A stretch of 64,000 nucleotides of DNA from an uncultured Alphaproteobacteria bacterium (lineage in GTDB: Bacteria > Pseudomonadota > Alphaproteobacteria > Rs-D84): positions 83,976 through 147,975 of the forward strand of contig CAMRWN010000002.1 in the NCBI GenBank assembly GCA_947054455.1, written 5' to 3'. A program made the translations under genes and the position numbers. Shown piece after piece: positions 10,298-18,726 of the stretch. The notes beneath the pieces are model-generated. The model searched no databases, was not told the DNA's origin, and worked only from the letters and a program-made list of their open reading frames with translations. Every line of letters begins with the position of its first letter. The first letter of the stretch is position 1.

Positions 10298-10320
10298 TTA
10301 CAAAACGAAGGATTTTTGAA

Positions 10321-10938
10321 ATGAAACGTGAAAAGAAAATGACAATGGAAGAAATGATTCAGAAAGTTGACGCATCCAAAAAGGTCAACCCGCTGGACTT
10401 GTCATCAGATCAGGATTTGTCGATTGCCCTGATGAATCTGATTTCATTGGAGGAACATTTCTTCTTTAGCGGCGCCAAAACACAAAAGACCGGATTTTAT
10501 GACATGATTAACACTGTCCGCGACATGCGCAAGGAATTGATGGAGCGCATCGTGAAAAAATCCACCGCCGAAAACGGCGAGGTATGGTGCATTTCAAAGC
10601 ATCTGTTGGCGGCATCGATGCGCCTTATGGAGGTTGGAACCAAGGCCCTGGGCGCGGGTAATACAGAAGATGCCTATAATTTGTTTAACAAGGCATATGA
10701 CCTGTATTCTCTGTTTTGGGGAATTAACATGGAACTGATTGACTTGGCGGGTGTAAAAAAAATTGCACCGGATGTTTATGAACGCGCCACCGCAGAATGT
10801 CCGTTAAAGGCCACCGCGTCTGCAAAAAACGCGACAAAGACGGCCGCGTCCAAGGCGTCTTCGACCGCTGAATCCGGTTCGACAGTGCGTCGTCTGGGCA
10901 ACTGGGTAAAGAATGCGGTTAATTGCTGCATCGAATAA
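10321..10938 (+). CDS. Hypothetical cytoplasmic protein paired with the CPVC protein
   Basis: Encodes 205 residues with a GAAGGA ribosome site. The protein is soluble and mostly helical, with a conserved-looking core (LSSDQDLSIALMNLISLEEH, then DMINTVRDMRKELM and a NLFNKAYDLYSLFWGINMELIDL helix). The last ~40 residues are a low-complexity Ala/Ser/Thr/Lys tail. No known domain is recognised. Similar proteins next to similar CPVC membrane proteins are remembered from CPR genomes, which would suggest a two-gene functional unit; this is recollection, not a search. Confidence 0.7.
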   Translation: MKREKKMTMEEMIQKVDASKKVNPLDLSSDQDLSIALMNLISLEEHFFFSGAKTQKTGFYDMINTVRDMRKELMERIVKKSTAENGEVWCISKHLLAASMRLMEVGTKALGAGNTEDAYNLFNKAYDLYSLFWGINMELIDLAGVKKIAPDVYERATAECPLKATASAKNATKTAASKASSTAESGSTVRRLGNWVKNAVNCCIE

Positions 10939-10945
10939 TTCGGTG

Positions 10946-10975
10946 TTGATTCACAGTGATAAAAAATGGTATAAT
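10946..10975 (+). promoter_or_regulatory. Promoter of the 789-residue secreted protein gene
   Basis: TTGATT (10946-10951) and TATAAT (10970-10975) are 18 bp apart. The predicted start site is about 15 bases before the TTG start codon at 10998. Confidence 0.6.
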
Positions 10976-10997
10976 TCAATTCAAAGAGATGTGAGAG

Positions 10998-13367
10998 TTG
11001 AATATCTGCGGGAAAAATTTTTATAAATTTTTGCTTGTGGCGTCAGCCGTTGTTGGCATGAATGCCGCCGACGCCGCCCAGGCGCCGAATCCGCGCGCCG
11101 GTGCGACTGTTTCTACGGCACGCACCGATACCCGCGATGTTCGCCGTGATGCCACGTCTACCGTATCACGGGCCGCAACCACGTCGCGCGCCGCGACCGC
11201 ACGGTCGGCCAACACAGTTTCCCGCAGCGCGGCAAACACCATAACTGCCGCCGTCGGCGCGCGCAGCGCCGTCCGTCAAAAGACCGCGGTCAGCCGACCG
11301 GATGCGACGACCGCCCGCGCGGCATCGTCCAGCGTGGTGCGCAGCGCAACATCAGCCGTGGCGCCGTCTGCTGCGCCGCGCGGCGCGGCGTCCGTATCGC
11401 GCGCGGGTACCGCGCGGGCAACCGCCGTATTTGAAGATGTTTCTAAAATCGGTGGCGGATATGCCGCCTGCCGCGAGGCGTATTCAACCTGTATGGACCA
11501 GTTCTGTGCCAAGGCGAACGAAACATATCGTCGTTGCTTTTGCAGTGCGAAATATACGGAATTCCGCGACCTAGAAAACGCCATGGACGAGGCGAAAATT
11601 TTGCTTCAGCGCTTCGAAGACAATAATTTGAATGCGGTTGACAAGACTGCGGACGAAGTTAATGCGATGTATACCGCCACGGTCGGCGAAGCCGCGATTA
11701 AAAGCGACGTCAGCGGTGCCACTGCAATGTTGACAGAAATAACGGATTTGTTGTCGGGGAAAAAGAGAACGCAGGAATCCGGATTCAGCAGCACATCACT
11801 GGGGCTGTTGTCTTTTGACCTGAATTCCGATATTGACGACATATGGGGCGCCGGCGGGACAAATTCGATTTTTTCCAATGGAAATGCCCGCGATTTGACC
11901 ACGCTGGAAGGACAGCAGCTTTATAACGAAGCCAGTAAACAATGCTTGCAGTTGGTTGGTGATTCATGTGAAAACAACGCCGTTTTGACCATGGCGACCA
12001 GTTCGTACAGTATTCTGATAAGCCAGGATTGCAATGCGTATGAAAAGAAGGTAAACACCCAGAAAGAGGCGATTATGCAGACTGTCCGCACGGCGGAAAA
12101 GTATCTGCGCGAAGCCAGATTGGATGAATACCGCGCCCATAATTCGGCCGATGTGAACGAATGCATCGCCAAGGTGCGTACGGCGATGACCGCCGATACG
12201 GCATGCGGTGAAAATTACAAGCGCTGTATGGACTATACCGGTGCATATATCAACAGCTCTACCGGCGAACCCATTTACTCCCCGCGTTTGTTTGAGTTAA
12301 ATTCTTTGATTCAATTGGGTGGTGTGAATTCAGGCATGGACGTGCTGCAGCAGAATCCGCAATTCAACAGTTTCCTGGAATCGCGCAAAATGTTTGCAAC
12401 GTCGGCACTGGATACATGCCGCGATATCGCCCCCACAGTATGGGAAGAATTTAAACGCGCGGCGTTGATTGAAATATCTCAGGCCCAGGATGCCAAAATC
12501 GAAGAAGTTAAAATGTCGTGCGTCAGCACGATGACTGAATGCTATGACACGCAGTCGGCCGCGCTAAAGAATTTTGACAAATCCACATCCCAGGTTGCAG
12601 GCGCCCTGTCGATTCAGGCCGCGCGCCAGCTGTGCCAGGACAAGGTTTCGGCGTGTGCAGCATTGTATGGCGGCGGTTCGAACGAAGCGTGCCAGTTCGA
12701 CAGAAATGGAAAAATTACAAATGCGAACCTCTGTGGCGCCCAGGCATTGATAAAATTTGTTGATACGGTTGATAATGTCCGCATTGCTGAAGGTTGCGCA
12801 ACCGCGATTGATACATATGTCAAGGGGCTGTGCACGCCCACCAGCGGAGAAATTGGATTCCCTTGGAATTGCCGAACAAAGAAAATTGGCATGTTAAATG
12901 ATGTTGCTGATGGTAAAAGCACGGCGTCCTTGGCGGCGAACATTCGCTGGTTCGCAGAGCAGAATTGCGCCGACCCCGCAACAGACTCAAAGCTAAGCCA
13001 ACAGGTTGAACTGCAGATTGAAAAGTCGTTTAACAATATTAAAAGTGAAATGGAAATGCAGTTTTCCGATGTTTGTGAAACGTTGGGCGGATATTGGGTG
13101 GAATCTTCTGCCACAGATATAGGCGGGACGGAACTGTCGGCATTCAAACAACTGGCCTATAATGGCAACAGCAGGCCCGAAAACAGCGGTCGCTGCATGG
13201 AAAACAGCGCCAGGGTGCAATGTCTGGATTATAATTCTGACGCTATAACATATGCGACATTTAACAGTGCCACGAACGAATGCATATTCACAGATGAATG
13301 GTACAAGAATAAATGCCAGTCAATTGGCGGCTATTATGAAAACAGTGTTTGCTATGTGGCGGAATGA
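10998..13367 (+). CDS. Large secreted protein, C-x3-YxxCMDQFC family
   Basis: Encodes 789 residues from a TTG start at 10998, chosen because a signal peptide begins there (NICGKNFYKFLLVASAVVGMNAADAA). Residues 30-140 are an Ala/Arg/Ser/Thr-rich, probably unstructured linker. The remainder has spaced cysteines; the first cluster is CREAYSTCMDQFC...CFC near residues 155-180. The minus-strand protein at 54910-56154 has a parallel layout (signal, low-complexity segment, then CRERIYKCLSDYC), so the two are probably related. Function is unknown; periplasmic or surface location is inferred from the signal and likely disulfides. It is followed 28 bp later by another secreted Cys-rich gene. Confidence 0.78.
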   Translation: MNICGKNFYKFLLVASAVVGMNAADAAQAPNPRAGATVSTARTDTRDVRRDATSTVSRAATTSRAATARSANTVSRSAANTITAAVGARSAVRQKTAVSRPDATTARAASSSVVRSATSAVAPSAAPRGAASVSRAGTARATAVFEDVSKIGGGYAACREAYSTCMDQFCAKANETYRRCFCSAKYTEFRDLENAMDEAKILLQRFEDNNLNAVDKTADEVNAMYTATVGEAAIKSDVSGATAMLTEITDLLSGKKRTQESGFSSTSLGLLSFDLNSDIDDIWGAGGTNSIFSNGNARDLTTLEGQQLYNEASKQCLQLVGDSCENNAVLTMATSSYSILISQDCNAYEKKVNTQKEAIMQTVRTAEKYLREARLDEYRAHNSADVNECIAKVRTAMTADTACGENYKRCMDYTGAYINSSTGEPIYSPRLFELNSLIQLGGVNSGMDVLQQNPQFNSFLESRKMFATSALDTCRDIAPTVWEEFKRAALIEISQAQDAKIEEVKMSCVSTMTECYDTQSAALKNFDKSTSQVAGALSIQAARQLCQDKVSACAALYGGGSNEACQFDRNGKITNANLCGAQALIKFVDTVDNVRIAEGCATAIDTYVKGLCTPTSGEIGFPWNCRTKKIGMLNDVADGKSTASLAANIRWFAEQNCADPATDSKLSQQVELQIEKSFNNIKSEMEMQFSDVCETLGGYWVESSATDIGGTELSAFKQLAYNGNSRPENSGRCMENSARVQCLDYNSDAITYATFNSATNECIFTDEWYKNKCQSIGGYYENSVCYVAE

Positions 13368-13395
13368 AATTGACGGACAACGGTGAAAAATTAAA

Positions 13396-14745
13396 ATGGC
13401 AATAAAAAAATATGGATTTTTGTTTTTAACTGCATTGGCCGCTTTGAATTCCGAGGCTGCGTTCGCAAGCGGGATAAACGTGAGTAATATGCTGCAGTAT
13501 TGGGGCAACCCGAGTATGCTTTATTGTGCGGAGTCTGATATGGGCGCGGCGTCAATTGGCAAAAACAAGGCGACGTGCACAGGAAACGATAACAACGTAT
13601 GTCTTATGAAGAATGGCAAGCGTGAGAGCGGAGGCGTTTTGATGCTGGTTGCCCGCGAGGTGAACCAATATGGCGCAAAATTTTGTCCTACGACCGTATA
13701 CGGTCAAAAAACCAATAATAAGTGCAGCAAAAGTATAACCCTGTATTCTGAATCAGACAAGGCGCCAAAATGCTTTTGGCTGTGCAAAAGTGGCCATTAT
13801 GGCGAAGGTTGTCAGAACATAACCCCCAGCGGATGTGATTCATCATTGCTGCGTCGCAGCGATTTTGACAGTTATTCAATGTCAAATTCTTCGTATGTGG
13901 AAAATTCAGTTGCCATGTTCCATTGGGATCAGCGTGAAAAGTGCGATGGAAGAACATATAGCGATGAACACGATATGATTCTGGGGATTTCGGATTGGCT
14001 GCCGAATGGACACGGTGCGATAGCGCAACCTTTTGTAGTTCGTTCAACCTATCCAAAAAGTAAGGGATGTAAGACAAAAGCATTTGCTACGGTAAGAAAG
14101 GTTGGAACACCGACGATATTGTGCAAAAACGGTTATAAATTAAATGCGGCTGGAACCGATTGTGAGCCGGCCGATGCAACGGCATGTGCGCAAATAAACA
14201 TGTGTGCCGGCTGGGACAGCACATTGTTTGATGCGGATGTTATGGTTATGCACTATAACGATAGCGGTAAATGCTGGGAATATCGCTGTACAACCGCCGG
14301 ATATGGTTTTATATCCGAAACCCTTCGTACGTGTTCGGCGTGTCCGACCGGCATGCGCAACGGTGTTTCACCACAGACGGGCATGTGCATTCAGTGTGCA
14401 AATGATAAAATATTTGATGCGAATGCATCCAATACAAATTATTGCGGTAATACAATGGCACTCAGCAAGAGCGACATGATGTACGGCCGCGGGAAAACCA
14501 TTGCGACACAGCCAAAGCTGCAGAATCAGTGCTGGCCCCTGTCCAACCCCAGCGAGTACAAAGATTGCGTGCAAAACGGTGGCAGAAAGCCGCAGACCTC
14601 GTCCGTGGGGGGCAATGATAATCCAGTTCAGCGCATTCCCAATATTGGTATAAATGACGGACTAGTTAAGCCGGTCGAACCTATAAAGATTTCGCCGGTA
14701 GCTCCAGTTGACAATGTGTATATTGCGAACCCATATTTGAAATAA
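13396..14745 (+). CDS. Secreted Cys-rich protein (449 residues)
   Basis: The N-terminus MAIKKYGFLFLTALAALNSEAAFA is a signal peptide. The mature part has dozens of cysteines, including an EGF-like CKSGHYGEGC at about residues 130-140 and a CSACPTGMRNGVSPQTGMCIQC module similar in style to the giant protein at 610-5349. The last ~60 residues are Pro/Val/Asn-rich without cysteines. No enzyme motif is seen. It lies 28 bp after the 789-residue gene and before a strong terminator, so these two form an operon of exported, disulfide-rich proteins. Confidence 0.75.
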   Translation: MAIKKYGFLFLTALAALNSEAAFASGINVSNMLQYWGNPSMLYCAESDMGAASIGKNKATCTGNDNNVCLMKNGKRESGGVLMLVAREVNQYGAKFCPTTVYGQKTNNKCSKSITLYSESDKAPKCFWLCKSGHYGEGCQNITPSGCDSSLLRRSDFDSYSMSNSSYVENSVAMFHWDQREKCDGRTYSDEHDMILGISDWLPNGHGAIAQPFVVRSTYPKSKGCKTKAFATVRKVGTPTILCKNGYKLNAAGTDCEPADATACAQINMCAGWDSTLFDADVMVMHYNDSGKCWEYRCTTAGYGFISETLRTCSACPTGMRNGVSPQTGMCIQCANDKIFDANASNTNYCGNTMALSKSDMMYGRGKTIATQPKLQNQCWPLSNPSEYKDCVQNGGRKPQTSSVGGNDNPVQRIPNIGINDGLVKPVEPIKISPVAPVDNVYIANPYLK

Positions 14746-14746
14746 A

Positions 14747-14771
14747 AAACGCCGGTTCCGGCGTTTTTTTA
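14747..14771. terminator. Bidirectional terminator
   Basis: The 7-bp stem ACGCCGG/CCGGCGT has A- and T-runs on both sides. It serves the secreted protein gene and, on the other strand, the XRE regulator. Confidence 0.8.
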
Positions 14772-14791
14772 GCAACATAAACACAGTCGGC

Positions 14792-15205
14792 TTACTCCGC
14801 GCCGTTTAGTGTACGCAGCATCTTCATAACCATGGCGCGTTGTTCGTCGTTGGGCAATTTCCAGTACTGTTTTATCAGTTCCAATGATTCATTCTTACTC
14901 AGCGGGTCATCTTCGGCCTGTTCTGATACGCGTATGACGCGTCCCATGCGGGTTTCTTCGGGCAGATTGCCCGGCAGGCCCTTGAAAAAGAAGGAAACGG
15001 GCGTGGCCAATGCCGTGCTGAGTTCAAACAGACGCGATGCGGAAATGCGATTCCCGGCGGTTTCGTATTTTTGAATTTGCTGGAATGTGACCCCGCAAAT
15101 TTTCGCCAAATCTTTTTGCGACAGCCCCATCATCGTTCGGCGCAGCTGTACGCGCTGTCCAATATGTTCGTCGACGGATGTCGGCATGAAAGGTTTACCG
15201 CTCAT
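14792..15205 (-). CDS. XRE-family helix-turn-helix regulator
   Basis: This 137-residue regulator starts at ATG 15205, supported by a GGAG site 8 bases upstream; the longer ORF lacks one. An N-terminal HTH_3 domain spans about residues 12-70 (IGQRVQLRRTMMGLSQKDLAKICGVTFQQIQKYETAGNRISASRLFELS). It is followed by the VSFFFKGLP segment and a short helical tail. This arrangement is common in alphaproteobacteria, including the family near cell-cycle or symbiosis genes. It is divergent from gpmI, with 140 bp between the start codons. The target is unknown; autoregulation from that gap is plausible but not shown. Confidence 0.85.
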   Translation of the reverse strand: MSGKPFMPTSVDEHIGQRVQLRRTMMGLSQKDLAKICGVTFQQIQKYETAGNRISASRLFELSTALATPVSFFFKGLPGNLPEETRMGRVIRVSEQAEDDPLSKNESLELIKQYWKLPNDEQRAMVMKMLRTLNGAE

Positions 15206-15345
15206 TTTTATCTCCAAATCAGTATGTTTTATGAATTGCTTCCTAACAGTTATAACTAATATATACAAGTTTTCTTTTTATTTTGCAATCAAAAAAGCCT
15301 TGTGCTATTGTTTTGAACGCTAATAAATATATGGGGGAAATTATA

Positions 15346-16821
15346 ATGAAACCGTTGGTTTTGTGTATTATGGATGGTGTTGGAATTAATGCGTCGTCGC
15401 AGCATAATGCCGTGGCGATGGCAAAAATGCCGTATTTTCAGGAACTGCTGCGCAAATATCCGCATTCCGTACTGGATGCCAGCGGGCCCGCCGTGGGGCT
15501 GCCACAGGGAACCATGGGCAATTCAGAGGTTGGACATATCACAATGGGTGCCGGCCGCGTTGTAAACCAGTTCCTGCGCAGGTTCCAGCTGGAAAACTGG
15601 GACGAAAACGTTCCGTTGCGGGATTTTTTGGCGTCGGTCAAGGCGGATGGCGGAATTGTACATCTGGCCGGATTGATGTCCGACGGGCGTGTCCATGCCG
15701 ATGTAGGCGATATTCTGGTTATTGCGCGGCGCGTGCTGGATGCGGGGCTGCGCCTGTGCATTCATTTTATTGCGGACGGGCGCGACACCCTGCCCCAGTC
15801 GGCACCGGAATATGCCGGGCTGATTCAGGAAAAACTGGCGGACGCGTTCGCGGCCGGTACGGCTTGGTGGGGAACGTTGTCGGGGCGCTATTATGCAATG
15901 GACCGCAACCATAATGACGACCGCACGCAATTGGCGTTTGACGCGATTGCACACGCCAAAGCAGACTATACGGCGGCGACAATGGACGATGCGCTGCAGA
16001 TGGCGTACGCGCGTGGCGAAACGGACGAATTCATCCAGCCGACCGTGATTGAGGGCGATGTACCCGTATCACCACGCGACGGATTCCTGTTCGGGAATTA
16101 TCGCAGCGACCGCGCGCGCCAGATTGTACGCGCAATGCATGGAACCGGTGCGCACATGCTGTGCTTTTCACAGTATGGCGAAGGCCTGAACGAGCTTTGC
16201 CCGGCCCTGTTGCCGGATATCGAGGTTCGCAATACGCTGGGCGATGTTCTGGCGGCGCACGGCATGAGCCAGTTGCGCATCGCAGAGACGGAAAAGTACA
16301 ATCACGTAACATATTTCTTTGATGCGGAACGAAATGTTGATTTCCCGGGCGGGGACAAGGTTCTGGTGGCATCGCCGGATGTGGCGACGTTCGATATGAA
16401 GCCGGAAATGTCCGCGGCGGAAATCACGGATGCGTTGCTGCCGAAGCTGGCGCAGTTTGATGTTGTCATACTGAATTATGCCAATGGGGACATGGTCGGC
16501 CACACCGGTGTCGAAGATGCGGCCGTCCGCGCAATGGAATTTTTGGATGCCCAGCTGGCGCGTCTGGTGCCGGCGGTGTTGGAAATGGGGGGCGCGGTTC
16601 TGATTACTGCGGACCACGGTAATGCGGAAAAAATGTGGGATTTGGAAAACAATCTGCCTTGGACGGCGCATACGACCAATCCTGTGAACCTGATTGTTGT
16701 ATCAGACCGCGATGTGGCGGTGGCGAACGGCGGATTGGCGGACATTGCACCGACAATGCTGCATATGCTGGGGTTGCCCCAGCCGGCGGATATGACCGGG
16801 CATAATCTGGTTTCGCAATAA
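15346..16821 (+). CDS. gpmI: 2,3-bisphosphoglycerate-independent phosphoglycerate mutase
   Basis: Interconverts 3- and 2-phosphoglycerate in glycolysis. Of 491 residues, the ATG at 15346 starts directly with MKPLVLCIMDGVG and has GGGGGAAA upstream; the in-frame ATG at 15283 would add 21 unrelated residues. The metal site DGVG and the catalytic serine in GNSEVGH (about residue 60) are present. The C-terminal alkaline-phosphatase-like part contains NYANGDMVGHTG and TADHGNAEKM, which supply the manganese ligands. Single-gene unit ended by a strong terminator. Confidence 0.96.
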   Translation: MKPLVLCIMDGVGINASSQHNAVAMAKMPYFQELLRKYPHSVLDASGPAVGLPQGTMGNSEVGHITMGAGRVVNQFLRRFQLENWDENVPLRDFLASVKADGGIVHLAGLMSDGRVHADVGDILVIARRVLDAGLRLCIHFIADGRDTLPQSAPEYAGLIQEKLADAFAAGTAWWGTLSGRYYAMDRNHNDDRTQLAFDAIAHAKADYTAATMDDALQMAYARGETDEFIQPTVIEGDVPVSPRDGFLFGNYRSDRARQIVRAMHGTGAHMLCFSQYGEGLNELCPALLPDIEVRNTLGDVLAAHGMSQLRIAETEKYNHVTYFFDAERNVDFPGGDKVLVASPDVATFDMKPEMSAAEITDALLPKLAQFDVVILNYANGDMVGHTGVEDAAVRAMEFLDAQLARLVPAVLEMGGAVLITADHGNAEKMWDLENNLPWTAHTTNPVNLIVVSDRDVAVANGGLADIAPTMLHMLGLPQPADMTGHNLVSQ

Positions 16822-16854
16822 ATAATCCCCGCAGTGTCGCGGGGTTATTTTTTT
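16822..16854. terminator. Shared gpmI/tadA terminator
   Basis: The stem CCCCGC/GCGGGG (16827-16832 with 16839-16844) is extended by AATAAT/TTATT arms and has T-runs on both strands between convergent genes. Confidence 0.8.
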
Positions 16855-17291
16855 CGCCGCTGGGCAAAGAATTCGCGCAGCATTGCAGCCGACGCGTCCG
16901 CGTATTCCGGCATCTGATGCACGCACGGGCGCCACAGGTGCCGGTCTGTTTCATATATGCGGGCGTTTGACATTATGCCCCCGCCCTTGGCGTCGGCGGC
17001 CGCGAAATAAACATTTTGTATGCGGGCAAATGATATTGCCGTCGCGCACATCGCGCACGGTTCCAGCGAAACATATATGTCGCACCCGTCCAGAAACTTT
17101 TTCCCGGTCTTTGCGCATGCGCGCCGAATTGCCACGATTTCCGCGTGCAGTGTGGGGTCCATGCGCTGTTGCACCCGGTTTTCGCCGCGTGCTATTATTT
17201 TACCGTCGCACACGATAACCGCGCCGATTGGAACGTCGTCGTGGGCGCGTGCGCGCGCAGCTGAAATTAATGCTTGTTTCATAAAATCCAT
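16845..17291 (-). CDS. tadA: tRNA-specific adenosine deaminase TadA
   Basis: This 148-residue enzyme deaminates A34 of tRNA-Arg(ACG) to inosine. Start at ATG 17291 (MDFMKQALISAARARA); the ORF extends nine codons further without support. The zinc/catalytic signature is complete: HAEIVAIR (His and catalytic Glu) and PCAMC. It is divergent from rsmD, only 17 bp between start codons, so the promoters overlap. The C-terminal few residues lie inside the shared terminator arm. Confidence 0.93.
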   Translation of the reverse strand: MDFMKQALISAARARAHDDVPIGAVIVCDGKIIARGENRVQQRMDPTLHAEIVAIRRACAKTGKKFLDGCDIYVSLEPCAMCATAISFARIQNVYFAAADAKGGGIMSNARIYETDRHLWRPCVHQMPEYADASAAMLREFFAQRRKK

Positions 17292-17308
17292 ACGATAAAG
17301 TATAAGAC

Positions 17309-17875
17309 ATGGATTCAAAATTGCAAATTATTTCGGGTGCATACCGCGGACGCAAGCTGCGTCTGCCGCCAAATGCGCGTCCGACCCAGAACCGCGCCCG
17401 CATCGCGTTGTTCAACATGCTGGATTCCGGCATATTGAACACGGCGGGCAAGTTCCGTGTTTGGGATGCGTTCGCGGGCAGCGGGGCCTTTGGCTTGGAA
17501 TGTCTGTCGCGCTATGGCGGTGCGGATGTGTTTTTTACAGACACCGCACCGGATTCGATTAAAACCATTCGGGCGAATTTGGCCGCGCTGGGGGTTGATG
17601 CGCGCGCGTCCGTGTCCCAGCGCGATGCAATCGGGACCATTGGGACCCATGCCGCGACGGCTGATTTGATATTTGTTGACCCGCCATATGCGGATTCAGA
17701 CCTGGGGGCGGCGTTTGTGCGCCGCGCGGCGGGTAATGTCCGCCCCGGGACGATTTTGATATGGGAACAGGATTCGCCGCGCGCCATGGCGCCGGATGAG
17801 AATGCCTGGGAAATACTGCGCGATAAAAAATACGGTCGGGCCCGTTTTTTGATTTTGCAGCGGCGTGCGCAATAA
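17309..17875 (+). CDS. rsmD: 16S rRNA m2G966 methyltransferase RsmD
   Basis: A 188-residue SAM-dependent enzyme that N2-methylates G966 in 16S rRNA. The N-terminus IISGAYRGRKLRLP is typical of the family. The SAM motif is WDAFAGSGAFGLECLSR and the catalytic motif is FVDPPYAD. A TAAAGT -10-like box ends 8 bases before the ATG and there is no Shine-Dalgarno, so the mRNA may be leaderless. The gene is close to the usual length. Confidence 0.93.
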   Translation: MDSKLQIISGAYRGRKLRLPPNARPTQNRARIALFNMLDSGILNTAGKFRVWDAFAGSGAFGLECLSRYGGADVFFTDTAPDSIKTIRANLAALGVDARASVSQRDAIGTIGTHAATADLIFVDPPYADSDLGAAFVRRAAGNVRPGTILIWEQDSPRAMAPDENAWEILRDKKYGRARFLILQRRAQ

Positions 17876-17974
17876 AAACCTTGATTTTTCAAATGTTTTA
17901 ATTCATAATTGCACCTGCGCAACACCCTTGGAGGTTGTGCATAAATCAACAAATGCTATTAAAAGGATTATAAA

Positions 17975-18595
17975 ATGGCAATCACACTGAAAGCAGATAT
18001 TCGCAGCGTTGCCGGCAAGGGGGCCGCACGCAGCATCCGCAAAAATAAAAACATCCCCGCTGTCATCTATGGCGAAAAAAAGACGCCGGTCGCAATCGAA
18101 TTGAACGGCCGTGATTTTGAAATGTTGCTGAAAACACCGGGTTTGCGGACAAAATTGTTCCAAATTGAAACAACCGGCGGCGTTGAAGACGCCATGCTGA
18201 TGGACGTTCAGTATCATCCTGTGTCCGACGCGGTTGTTCATGTGGATTTCAAGCGCATTGATGTCAAGAGCCCGGTAAACGTTGTTGTTCCGGTAGAGGT
18301 TATCAATGCTGAAACATCCAAGGGCCTGAAACTGGGTGGTGTGTTGAACTTTGCGGTTCGCAAGGTTGCGCTGCGCGGTTTGGTCGATGTTATTCCGGAA
18401 AAAATCACAATTGATTTGACCGACATGACAATCGGCGACGCGGTTCACGGAACCGATTTGGTTCTGCCGGCGGGCGTTGAACTGGGCCTGCACCAGGCGG
18501 AATTGGCGTTTGCGACAATCGGCGGTAAAATGCCGGAAGAAGCGGACGCGGCCAAGGCGGCTTCTGCAGCGGCGGCGGCACCGGCCAAAAAATAA
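17975..18595 (+). CDS. rplY: 50S ribosomal protein L25/general stress protein Ctc
   Basis: A 206-residue long-form L25 (CTC type): an N-terminal 5S rRNA-binding beta domain (residues 1-90, with GKGAARSIRKNKNIPAVIYG) followed by the TL5-like C-terminal domain. The tail is Ala/Lys-rich. It has an AAAAGGATT ribosome site. The 99-bp leader contains an imperfect hairpin (GCGCAAC with GTTGTGC at about 17917-17941) that could be a regulatory site. It sits alone, ended by its own terminator. Confidence 0.92.
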   Translation: MAITLKADIRSVAGKGAARSIRKNKNIPAVIYGEKKTPVAIELNGRDFEMLLKTPGLRTKLFQIETTGGVEDAMLMDVQYHPVSDAVVHVDFKRIDVKSPVNVVVPVEVINAETSKGLKLGGVLNFAVRKVALRGLVDVIPEKITIDLTDMTIGDAVHGTDLVLPAGVELGLHQAELAFATIGGKMPEEADAAKAASAAAAAPAKK

Positions 18596-18615
18596 TTTGG
18601 ATTTCAAATTGTTTG

Positions 18616-18645
18616 TAAAAACCGCCCGTTGGGCGGTTTTTTGTA
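18616..18645 (+). terminator. rplY terminator
   Basis: AAAACCGCCC/GGGCGGTTTT stem with a GTT loop, followed by T residues. Confidence 0.85.
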
Positions 18646-18663
18646 TTATTTTTTTCCTGTGGT

Positions 18664-18692
18664 CTTGAAACGTGTTTTCGTGTTCACTATAT
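18664..18692 (+). promoter_or_regulatory. Heat-shock (sigma-32-like) promoter of dnaK
   Basis: CTTGAA at 18664-18669 and CTATAT at 18687-18692 fit the alphaproteobacterial sigma-32 pattern (CTTG, about 18 bp, xYTATNT). Transcription would start near 18699, after the in-frame upstream ATG at 18691, which supports the later start codon. Confidence 0.5.
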
Positions 18693-18726
18693 GAGTGTCA
18701 AACAAGAGTTTCAAGGAGTGAAAAAA

